A DNA stretch of 37,076 nucleotides, taken from assembly GCA_015852425.1 (NCBI GenBank), contig JAAAIG010000224.1, positions 622-37,697 on the forward strand, given 5' to 3'. This DNA comes from Gryganskiella cystojenkinii. Taxonomy: Eukaryota > Mortierellomycota > Mortierellomycetes > Mortierellales > Mortierellaceae. The notes beneath the pieces were generated by a model. The model was given only the letters and a program-made list of their open reading frames with translations. It searched no databases and was not told the origin of the DNA. Shown here piece after piece: positions 11,402 through 20,213 of the stretch (positions within the stretch are counted from its first letter, which is position 1; every line of letters begins with the position of its first letter). The position numbers were made by a program, and so were the translations under genes.

Positions 11402-11522
11402 TGATAATCTTTCTTAAATACATGTTCAAGATTGGATGATTCCAGTGTCCTGCCTTTGTTTGAGAAAGCGATCACGACGAGGACGACGTCGGTCGTGTCG
11501 CCAGGGGTCGTCGGAGAGCTGC

Positions 11523-12872
11523 CTACTGTTCACGGTTACTGTCCCTGTGCTTTAGGAACCCGGAGGCAAGATCCCCGAGAATGCTCATCGGGTTTTTATC
11601 GCCATCATCATCGTCATTGCCTCCTTGACTGCCGCTGAGACGCTTGCTTCCACCGCCCATAAAGGCGCCGAGGATACCACCAAGTCCACCACCACCCCCG
11701 CTCTGGACACCCGTGATCACCTCCATCAACTTGGACTTGATATATTCGGACGAGAAGACCTTGTTGCGGAGTTCACCCTCCAAGGACCTGTTCTAAAAGG
11801 GAGTATAAGAAAGGGAGAGAACAAGGGTCAGGCCATCATGGCAATCAAGTCGAGCAGCATATCCACCAAAACAACATAATGACATTTCTCATCGCCCAGT
11901 CTTGCATCTTGAGAGGGGTGGACTTACCATCTTGGCCTCAAACCTTTGCAAGTATGGTTGGATCAAGAGCATGATCTTGGGCGCCAATAACTTTTGAAGG
12001 GCCTTTTGGACCGCACCGGTATGACCGACCTGTTCAGCGTCGCGCTCCGTACCACCTCCGGCAATGGTCGCTTCACCGGGACCATCATCCCGATCACCAA
12101 TGAACTTGGCCATGAATCCTGCAGCTTTACCCAAAAGGCCATCCGCTCCTCCGTGTTCGTCAATCATCTCTTGGATCGATCCTCCGATAGCTGCGGGGAA
12201 ATGGGCACTATTAAAAACGATAACCCCGACAATCAGCGAGAGGAAGATGAGGTCAGCGTGATGAATAGAATCATTTCCGTTGAACAAAGAGTGGTGTGCT
12301 CTTTCATTGTTACCTGATCTTGCGCCCCATGTTGTCCGAGGCCTAGACATTTATCCACAAAGGAAACGGGGAATGAAAGAGAATGGATAGTCAAGACCAT
12401 GACCGTTATGCTCCTATTTCCATCGAAGAACCTTTTTCTCTTTTTATCTTACCTGTTTAATCACTGGTGCGGATGCTGCCAAGGTGGTCTGGACCATACC
12501 CTCTTTGCCCTGGTTCAAGAAATCCATGTTGAATCCTCCACCCCCTTCCTCGTCGTTCTTCTTGGCAAGGACACCGCGGGCAATGTTCATGACCCCATTG
12601 GTCAACAACAAATCCATACCTTCCGAGGCGGTCTCGATGGTCATATCGGTGATCTTGCGAACACGCTCCATAAAGTCTTCTCCCATGGAGGAGATAATCT
12701 GGGCAATCATGGGATTCGATTCCGGACCCGTGACGTGTTCCCTGATCATATCTGGCATCTCGGTCTTGAGCTCGCCCTTGGTCTCGTCCATCTCCTCGGT
12801 GACCTTTTCCTGAATGTGAGGACGGGCGTGCTCTTCGAGAAAGTTCATCAACAGGGGTGTAAGGCCTTCCAT
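11523..12872 (-). CDS. Hypothetical protein, 332 residues, helical with Gly-rich C-terminus
   Basis: Four exons, 12453-12872, 12314-12342 (29 bases), 11928-12207 and 11523-11792, join in frame across introns of 110, 106 and 135 bp with GTAAGA, GTAACA and GTAAGT donors. The predicted protein has no signal peptide or clear membrane span. Residues 1-140 are acidic amphipathic helix (for example EEHARPHIQEKVTEEMDETK). The middle is Ala/Gly-rich with short helices (LLGKAAGFMAKFIGD, KIMLLIQPYLQRFEAKM). The C-terminus has a glycine run followed by an acidic patch of five Asp with one Gly (DDDDGD). Repeated amphipathic helices hint at binding to lipid or a partner surface, but this is only an impression. 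I do not recognise a family. It is divergent from the thioesterase gene, sharing a 720-bp upstream region. Confidence 0.75.
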
Positions 12873-13592
12873 GATATGATTGTTTTTGTGTGGGGAGTGG
12901 GAGTGGTTTGTTTGTTAGAGAGAGGAAATGAAAAGCGGAGAGCGAGAGAGCTGTGGGGTTGGAATAACGAAAAATGAAATGAAAAAAGTGAGAGCAGAAA
13001 GAAGAGAGGAAGGAGAAAGAGCCAGGGACGTTGAAATATAAAAAAGAAAGGTCACGGACTCCAAAAGTGATGTGTGGGAAGATGAAGGTGCTGTTCGAAT
13101 GGAAAAAGAAGAATCCGAAAAACAGCCACTTTTCATTCCACTTTATTACTATTATGCATGCATTCAACGGACCAGAACCGACCCAATAACACGACCCATC
13201 CCCCTCTCCTCTCCTTTCCCTTCTGTCGCCGAAAATAGAACCCAAGGACCCTATTTTTCTCATTTTCTCCCAAATAGCACTTTTAAAGCAACTAGTCTTG
13301 CCCGGGTAACAACACTTTTTTTGTGTTGTTGTTGTTGTCACCATACTCACTCTCACGCGTGTGTCTTGACTTCCTTGTCAATCTTCTAGACGCGCTGCTG
13401 TGGGCATTTGTCTTTTTGGGGTTGGCGCGTTTGTGTCAGTCAGTCCAAAAGAAGTGATTCCTCGAAAAGAGCTTTGCCCCTTTTGTCGCTTGCATAATCT
13501 ACTTTCTCCCTTCTTGCTCCAGAACTCTTTTTTCGATCCCCTTTTCCTCAACACTCCCTTCCAGAGCATCGAGGATTGCAATAATAACAACA
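12873..13592. promoter_or_regulatory. Shared upstream region of the hypothetical protein and thioesterase genes
   Basis: This is a divergent intergenic region. The left 130 bases (12915-13025) are very purine-rich on the plus strand, while 13500-13563 is pyrimidine-rich. Each side is therefore pyrimidine-rich in the direction of its own gene. A GTTGTTGTTGTT stretch lies near 13325. No other gene is evident. Confidence 0.4.
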
Positions 13593-15050
13593 ATGGTCGT
13601 TTGGAGCTTCCACTGGCGTCGTCTCGTTGTTCTCGTCGTCGTCTGTGTCCTCGCCTACGGATACCTGTTCTTGGACCTAGATTCATTCTCTGAACGGATA
13701 TCGCCTATCAAAAAGTCGGACGCGGTCAAAACACCCTCATCACAGTCCCCGCTCTCACCACATTCACCTTCTGTCCCAGAGAGTGACGATAGCTTTGGTA
13801 CGTGTTGGTTGGTTGATGATAATGAATGGAAAACCGAAATCAAATCCGATGCTCTCGGCCTCGGGTCAAACTCTTCCGGACCGCCCTCACGTGTAAGGTC
13901 CAAGTAGGATGGAATCAACAATGCTTAGTTCTCTTCTCTTTCCTTCTCCCTTCCATCCATTAGACAACCTTCCAGCAAAAGACACTATGCCAGATACCCC
14001 GGAGAGACTCACCTCAATTGTTCAAGAGGCTATTGGAGAACACACCGCAACAATCATCTTTTTGCATGGCTTTGGCGATTCAGGCGCAGGATGGGCTTCC
14101 GTTGGCGAACAGGTACTTCAAAAAAAACCCTCCATGGACTTCTCGGAATGAAGCTATTTCACCCATGTACATGCAGACCAAAGGCTAAGAACGTAGAATA
14201 ACACAGCCTCACCCCTTTTACACGCCAAAACATAGTTCGCCCCCTATGTTCCTCATGTCAAGTTCATCTTCCCAAATGCTCCGCCGCTCCCAATCTCAAT
14301 CAACGGAGGCATGTTGATCCCAGCCTGGTATGATATCGATGTCTCCTCAATAGCCGAAAAGAAACAGGATGAAGCCGGTTTGCTTCTCTCGCGTCAAAAA
14401 GGTATGGCAAAAGCCGACACGTAGGTGACGCATATTTTTATATGTTTCCTCGACCCAAAGGACGTTTTATGCTAACCAATCTTTATTTTTTATTTTTTTA
14501 TTTTTTGAAAAACTGCAGTTATGCAGATAGTGAAGGAGGAGATTGAGCAGAACAAGATCCCGACGAATAGGATACTCATTGGAGGATTTTCTCAGGGATG
14601 TGTCCTCGGCCTTTTGACAGCACTCACCGCGGACCACAAGTTTGCAGGAATCGTAGGCTTGAGTGGCTATTTGCCCCTTCACGACAAGATCATGGATATG
14701 TCCTCGTATGCGAACAAAAACACGCCTATCTTCTGGGGTCATGGTACTCTCGACAAGGTAAGAGGACCTATCCGTATTTTGATATGCTATGGCGAAGGAC
14801 ATGGATACGAGGCTCAAAGCAATACGCTAATTTATTCTTACCGTCATGGCTGGGCATTAATGCCGTATAGACGGTCAAGTACGACTATGGCGAACAAACC
14901 GTCGAGTTTTTACAAAAGAACGAGTACAAGGTCCAGTTCCATTCTTACCCTCATATGAGTCACAGTGTCAACAACCAGGAACTCAGCGATCTTTTGGCAT
15001 TCATCAAGGAAGTCCTGCCTCAGGAGACACCCATCATGGCCAAGGCATAG
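13593..15050 (+). CDS. Acyl-protein thioesterase / lysophospholipase with N-terminal membrane anchor
   Basis: This is a 312-residue alpha/beta hydrolase of the acyl-protein thioesterase-1 family, which removes palmitoyl groups from proteins and can hydrolyse lysophospholipids. Exons are 13593-13797, 13964-14112, 14236-14401, 14519-14757 and 14871-15050. The third donor was placed at 14402 rather than at the GTAGGT at 14421 because only the former restores frame and the family sequence. The catalytic triad is visible: S198 in GGFSQG, D252 in HGTLDK and H284 in PHMSHS. The HGFGDSG oxyanion region is also present. Residues 9-27 form a hydrophobic helix after WRR, then about 60 Ser/Pro-rich residues lead to the enzyme domain. 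Most family members are cytosolic and about 230 residues long, so this one may be a type II membrane protein of the secretory pathway. Confidence 0.92.
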
Positions 15051-15209
15051 TCCATCATCTCCGTGTCACACACACGCTCTCTCCTTCTAATGTCCACACC
15101 TGTTCGTTCAAGCCTTACAATACTCACACCCTCGACATAAAGTCATGGACAGACTGCGTCACCAATAGAAGAACGAGAGATCAAATTAATACAATAATCA
15201 TGGTGAGAA
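15051..15209. other. 3' region of the thioesterase gene
   Basis: Short spacer between the thioesterase stop and the minus-strand relic. It contains ATTAATACAATAATC near 15185 but no gene. Confidence 0.3.
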
Positions 15210-15870
15210 TCATACCGGTGCATTGTACAATTTTGCAAGATCTCCGAGCAAACCATCTAACACTGGCTTGACAAAGTCGTTGACTTGTCGAGACTGCTCT
15301 AGTACATCCGTAGTCCCACTCCATAGAACTGACGTCCTCAAATGAATCTCAAACATTGAGCGGAGAGACCTTTCCATGAGATGTGCGCGCGCAACAGCCT
15401 GGCTCAACGTCGTGTTGGTACGCATATCGACAACAAATGAAGCTACATCTACTAATTTTGCCTCGTCCACGTCAACGTCAATCTCCTGAAGTGCAACAGT
15501 CGGTATTTCGCATATGTGCGAATAGTGTATGTTCCTCAATGTGTCTGGTCAGATTGTCACAGGACAGTCTTGTAGGGCGCAAACGCACCGACTCCAAAAG
15601 GTCTTGCCACATTTGCACTGCTTCGGTCCGCTGGTCAATTGACATGACATCCTATAGAATTTTAGGCGTATAGATGAAGTTTCTAACTGCCAGTACGTCC
15701 GGGTCCACAAGCTTCTCTAGCGCCAACATGACTTCTGATCGAAGATCGGCTAGATTCTGTGAAATGCTGACGGTCAAGCTCCCAGTATACTCGCCGACCA
15801 CATCAAAGAACACAGTTGGCATGCTTGGCGGTGTCGGTCCACGTGTGAGGATACGTTTGTACAACTTCAT
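15210..15870 (-). pseudogene. Broken minus-strand gene of unknown function
   Basis: From an ATG at 15870 the frame encodes protein-like sequence (for example TVFFDVVGEYTGSLTVSISQ). It reaches an in-frame TAG at 15652-15654, continues open in the same frame to about 15480, and after a shift continues as another long open frame down to about 15210. Segments such as VDEAKLVDVASFVVDMRTNT and RQVNDFVKPVLDGLLGDL look like real helical protein. The part SVLWSGTTDVLEQSRQVND resembles, weakly, the FW-containing block of the nuclease-like relics at 8.5-9.1 kb. One stop and one frameshift make an intact product unlikely, unless an intron spans the TAG. The fragment ends without a clear terminus. Confidence 0.42.
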
Positions 15871-15879
15871 AGTCTTTCG

Positions 15880-16590
15880 ATGGTGAAATTCAGCAGCTTA
15901 GCGACTCAAGATGGCGCGCCTTATCGCCTTGAGAACGACCATAGGTCATATTCTTCTTCGACATTGGAGCCAGAAAATCGGAGAGACAATCTGCAAACGA
16001 GACTCCTCGAAAACAGATCGCATTCAGTTTGTTGGTGCGTGTGGAGCGAATACACCGGTATTTCCAGCGTATATTTGGCATTGACCGACTACGGAGAGGC
16101 GACATTTCAATCTTTTATCGTCGACCCTTCCATATTTTTTAGTCTTGCGATCTTTCTTGACCAGCGATCGTCGCAGCCAACATTGCAGCTGTCGACGGTT
16201 CAACTGCAAAATCAACAAGCGCCGGTGTTGCAGAGCATCGTGGCTCAGAGTCCGTTTTTGGCTCCCCTGAGTCCTGTTGCACATAGTCCAGCCATTACAC
16301 TAGCGTTTTCTACCACTCCAACCAGTCCGACCGTCAGTCTTGCCGCCCCTTCTTTCCATGCCGCATCAACCTCGTTGTCAGTTCAGACGGTAGGTCAAGT
16401 TAATCCGCCACCTATCCCGACAAGACCTCCCATGAACTACGGCATGTATTCTCGCGCTTCTGCGAATTCAGTTCATCGTTCTCTTCACTCCGTTTCCAGT
16501 CCTACCAGCGAAGGGGCAACTTCATCCTCTGCTCCTCGTTCCATACCACCTTCACGATCCGTAACCCTTATTGAGAACCCTTTTCGGTAG
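15880..16590 (+). CDS. Ser/Pro-rich open reading frame, unknown, probably a gene fragment
   Basis: This open frame of 236 codons begins only 9 bp from the divergent relic start at 15870, so its first part is unlikely to be a natural gene start. The C-terminal half is Ser/Pro/Thr-rich and low in complexity (for example QVNPPPIPTRPPMNYGMYS, ending in TLIENPFR), typical of tails of fungal regulatory or membrane proteins. A TTTTTTAG near 16135-16142 could be a splice acceptor, in which case 16143-16590 may be the last exon of a truncated gene. An AATAAAA follows the stop at about 16640. I recognise no domain. Confidence 0.3.
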   Translation: MVKFSSLATQDGAPYRLENDHRSYSSSTLEPENRRDNLQTRLLENRSHSVCWCVWSEYTGISSVYLALTDYGEATFQSFIVDPSIFFSLAIFLDQRSSQPTLQLSTVQLQNQQAPVLQSIVAQSPFLAPLSPVAHSPAITLAFSTTPTSPTVSLAAPSFHAASTSLSVQTVGQVNPPPIPTRPPMNYGMYSRASANSVHRSLHSVSSPTSEGATSSSAPRSIPPSRSVTLIENPFR

Positions 16591-17398
16591 ATGAACCTGT
16601 CTCTTTTCCAGCTCCTTTTCTTACCTCAAGAATGAAACTGAAATAAAAATATAATAAAAAACTCACGCAAGAGCATGTAGCACCTTTTGCTGGTTTGCTC
16701 TTCTCGTCAGTCTCTCTATTCTTCTTGTTCGAGATATTTACCATCCCTTTACCCACAGCCTTTGTCATCTATATCTCAACAGGACAGCCTACACCAACAG
16801 AACCATGGTCGATATACAAGTTTGCCGATTTTCTGTGCCTTCTGCAGCTAAAACAAAAGCTCCAATCGTTCTGGTTGGGTGCACCAACAGAGTTGCCATA
16901 GCCAGTGGGTGTGTAAGTCGAGAGCAGGTCTTCAGGGTTACCTTCAAGAGATTGCGATTAGATCCTACTGTACCTGGATCGATGTACGAATTGAATTGTC
17001 TCGATGCCAGAAAAGTTCTTGAAGTTCCTCAAGGGACAATAATGTGGTGTTACATGAATCGCTCTCATGCCAGATCTCGTTGGGCGTGTACAATTTGGTG
17101 GGGTCGAAGTAGAATGTCCCTGGCTTTGAGACTAGCCATGTGGAAAATTGGACAGTACGGGGTGGTGGGAAAAGAAGAAGGAAAACACGTCGTTTTTGCC
17201 TGTGGTAGGACAGGAAAAGTGGAGACCTGGCAAAAAAAAAAGTGAGAGTGGCAAAAAAGCGAAAAAGAGCTTGATTAATGATATTCACCCACCCTGGGAG
17301 ATACATTTGCACACAAAAGAGACTTTATTTCTCTTGATTTATTATCCTGTTATCTCCATTTCTTATCCAGTTCTCTCATTCTCTCCATCTCTGCTTAC
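16591..17398. other. Relic region with one unassigned open frame (16805-17245)
   Basis: A plus-strand frame from ATG 16805 to 17245 encodes 146 residues with protein-like stretches (KAPIVLVGCTNRVAIASG, VFRVTFKRLRLDP) but no motif I can name. It precedes the RuvC-nuclease relic on the same strand and could be its decayed N-terminal part. Around 17225-17265 the sequence becomes A-rich. Nothing else was recognised. Confidence 0.25.
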
Positions 17399-18416
17399 AA
17401 GTTGAAAGAGTTGCAAGCAGTTCGTTATCGGAGGCAGCCAGACGCCATATTGCCCCCCCCCCCGGCTAACATCAACTGTGGGAAGTACGGATTACTACTT
17501 GCAAGAGATCCGCAATGTGGGCAAGACCCAGGAGGATGTCGCCCGACTTTGGCCGCACTGCTCTCCAGAGAAGATCAATGTTCTTTGTCTGGATCTAGGC
17601 CAAGCATTTGTTGTCGCCGGTAGTGCCTTTTACCCGACATGGACTTTCCAACCGCGGACAACAAAGGAAAGGGGGACTTGCTACTGCACCTAGGACCATA
17701 TCATCTTCAGCCTCCCAGAATGTAGCCGGGACCAGCTCAGCTGCCTGTTCGACAGACGTGCCCTTTCCAGAGACATACTACAACGTCTCCGTCAACCAGA
17801 AAGTTGTGTATTATATACAAATTCAGCAGATGGGGCGAAGAACGGAAACGGGATGTGCATCAGGGTACAAACAAGTCAATCCAGGAAATTGAGTCGAGTC
17901 TCCCACCGCTCTGTGGCACAGTGTGTTCAAGGCCTCGAAGCAGCTGAAAAGCGTTCGCACAATTTCTACAACGGTTTGCGCACAAGAGGAGGAGTATCTG
18001 GTGATTGCCGACAGTTTGTTGAAGTTGGTGGGACGAAACGAACATGGTGATTATTGGCGTCGGACTTTGGTGACTTCAGCAGTTCCTCACGCATCACAAC
18101 ACACCATAATACCTTCCTGAAACTCTTTGTGCCTCTGGTAAGCGCTTTACTAATTCAGTGTTTTCTTATTGTCCGTGTGGTGGGTTGTTCCATTTATTGA
18201 CTTGTCGCTTATTACTCCTCCAAGCAACGCCCTCGCTGCTGTTCATTCGTTTACCAGGCGACAATTCTAAGGCTTTTTTGCTAAGAATGTGGAGCCCCTT
18301 TCCACAGGGACGAGATGGCGGCCCAAAAAATAGTGAATGCCGCCCAGGGCTGTCTGGTCCGCCAACAACGGCCTTTGTACCTGTAGCCGGTTGACGAGAT
18401 TGGGCACTACCCATGG
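17399..18416 (+). pseudogene. Decayed TnpB/Fanzor-like RuvC nuclease (transposon-derived)
   Basis: Pieces in all three plus frames line up in the order of a TnpB/Fanzor-type protein. First comes LQAVRYRRQPDAILPPPP, broken at an 11-C run. Then YYLQEIRNVGKTQEDVARLW leads to VLCLDLGQAFVV, where the Asp at 17592-17594 fits RuvC-I. Then YYNVSVNQKVVY and, after shifts, SDFGDFSSSSRI. From 18210 a single frame gives SSKQRPRCCSFV, LFC-stop-ECG and FHRDEMAAQKIVNAAQG. This is the OrfB zinc ribbon (second Cys pair at 18279 and 18288) joined to the RuvC-III Asp (18309-18311). The first ribbon Cys reads Arg (CGC at 18228, one change from TGC). In-frame stops at 18282 (TAA) and 18384 (TAG), plus several shifts, show it is dead. 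It ends in GHYPWM near 18417. I cannot tell Fanzor1 from Fanzor2, and saw no terminal repeats. Confidence 0.62.
17453..17463. repeat. Run of 11 cytosines
   Basis: This homopolymer lies exactly where the reading frame of the RuvC-nuclease relic shifts. It may be a real indel or a sequencing length error. Confidence 0.9.
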
Positions 18417-18639
18417 ATGGAAACAGAGAACGATGGGACCGTCGAGGACAAGGCGAATTGGTCTATTGAGGAAATTGACAGCAGCAGCTGCACCGACAAC
18501 CAGGCGAGCCGAGCTCTTGTAATTAGCGATAGTAGCGGCAGCACCAGCAACCGCACCACCGAGAATTTCCAAGGCAGCTCACACAATCCAAGGAAGTCAA
18601 AGCGTCCCATTGAGAAAAACTCGGTCGTTTTTACAAGAG

Positions 18640-19180
18640 GCCACTGCCGATCACGAAACAGCGGAGGATATCAGCTTGGACAGCAGGCAAAGACGAGCGA
18701 AGGCGAGACCCTTCGCGAAATTGTCGACAAGGACGTCGGTAGATACAGTGATCACCGTGTGGTTGCCTTAGTAAGCCCTGTCTGGGAGCGGAAAGACGGC
18801 TGCAGTGGTGCGAGCAGGCACTTTGTCATTTATTGCATGTGTTGTGTCCCAAGTCCCACTAACTCTCCTGGCCTCAAGTATTCGAGCTATATTTTGCAAA
18901 GGACGTGGAAAACTTCTACGCGACCATCATCAACAGGGAGCGTGAAGGTTCGCATGGCCCCCCGGATAATTGTTCCCAAAGTGAATTACTAGCGGGAGAT
19001 CGAGTCCAGATTGACTTTCTTGCACGACTGCTTTCCTTCAGCTACTCCTCCTCCACAGCAACCATGATCTGAGCTCCCCGGCTGTCTTTCCTTGAGAGGA
19101 CCACCAAAGCTGCCTCAACCGTTGCCAGATTGGTTAACAGGGTGCAGGATTACCATGGTCGCATGATTCAAGTTTATTTT
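18640..19180 (+). pseudogene. Decayed P-loop NTPase of a repeated fungal family
   Basis: Directly after the RuvC-nuclease relic there are plus-strand pieces of an ATPase. An intact Walker A, ALSGSGKTAAVV (GSGKT at 18784-18798), is followed after a one-base frame change by HFVIYCMCCVPSPTNSPGL (from 18819). A second frame change gives LYFAKDVENFYATIINRERE and AGDRVQIDFLARLLSF. After a TGA comes FLERTTKAASTVARLVNRVQ (to about 19160). The order of blocks fits a high-copy P-loop NTPase family I remember from Mortierella, some members of which follow Crinkler-type N-termini. This was not checked. No Walker B or C-terminal half is visible, so the copy is truncated. At least three breaks rule out a product. 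Confidence 0.5.
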
Positions 19181-20213
19181 CATCAAGCTTTTTGTTTTTT
19201 TTACTTTTTTTTCCAGCTCGCTCAACCTGAGGTAGGAAAATGAAACGTGTGAACTTTAAAAATAACGTAAGCAGTCTCGACCATCCCTATCATCATCGTT
19301 ACATCGCGTATGGTCAGTCAAGACGCGTATTCCGATATGACTGTCTACAGAACTGCAGTGTGACCGACCATGCATGGATCGCCTTTGTTGACGGGTGATT
19401 TTTATTGCTGCACTAGTGTGCATCAAAAATCAATTCACATCCAGCAGCACAAGTCTACCCCGCAAAAATAGGGACCTTCCAGAACCATAAGAAGCCCCAT
19501 TGGGTCGGGATTCAACCCAAGGTCACATTCATCTTTCTTTCGATGCTCTGTTCTTTTTGCCCTTTTGTCTCAGTCCTGGATCTGGAATGAACTTGTCGGC
19601 GCAACTTTGAGCGGTGTCAGTTGAAGGCGTTCTGAGTTGGATTTCAAGTTGAGGATTGCACTTGAGCAGGGTCAAAGGAACCAATGTCCGATCTGACATC
19701 CCACGTTCATCGTTCATATTTTTTTTTTTTTTTTTTTTGTCAAGTCGACTATGGTCCAGACAAAAGAAGTAAAAGCCGACGAGAATAAAAAAAAAACGTC
19801 AGAAATGAAAAAGGAGTTGCAATGAACGAGATATCAGAGAGGAGGACAAGAAAAAAATAAAAAAAAAAGAGCTGTTGGAAGAGAGCGGAAGATCAATGAA
19901 GTTTCAAAGACCGTTTTATTTTATTTTTTTTACATTGCGCGCTATCGCCGTGTAAAAAAAATTTAAACTTTTTGTTTGTGTTTTTTGTACCCTTTGAATA
20001 ATGCCCGTAACTACAGAATGAGCCGATGACTGACTGTCGCACGTCAAATGGCAGAAAAAAAATTCTTCGCAGAAAAAGAGTGTTTGTGGAGAGACACTCA
20101 TTCCCCTCATTCATTCTTTTTCTTGTTTTATTTCTCATTCCATTCTGTCTTTACCTTCCTTCGCCCCTTACTCTCCTTCTTTCTGCACCTCCCTCGTTTC
20201 CTACAGGGTTATC
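19181..20213. other. Gene-free stretch with A/T homopolymers, then promoter of the ThrE-like gene
   Basis: From 19181 to about 20090 I see no protein-like frame. Long A or T runs occur at 19720-19738, 19790-19798, 19851-19868 and 19917-19931. From 20100 to 20205 the plus strand is strongly pyrimidine-rich (CCTTCCTTCGCCCCTTACTC and similar), directly before the ATG at 20214. This is the CT block typical of fungal promoters and 5' leaders. Confidence 0.45.

Noticed and set aside
10681..11475. Four open frames of over 200 codons around 11 kb
   Set aside because: They run through the 580-base N gap and are artefacts.
12457..13356. Minus-strand open frame of 299 codons
   Set aside because: It overlaps exon 1 of the hypothetical gene in another frame and continues through its promoter; composition is low-complexity and shows no family.
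14402..14430. Alternative donor GTAGGT at 14421 in the thioesterase gene
   Set aside because: It leaves the wrong phase for exon 4; the GTATGG donor at 14402 restores frame and family sequence.
18138..18160. GTAAGC...CAG segment that looks like a tiny intron in the RuvC-nuclease relic
   Set aside because: At 23 bases it is too short to be spliced; it is better explained as decay.
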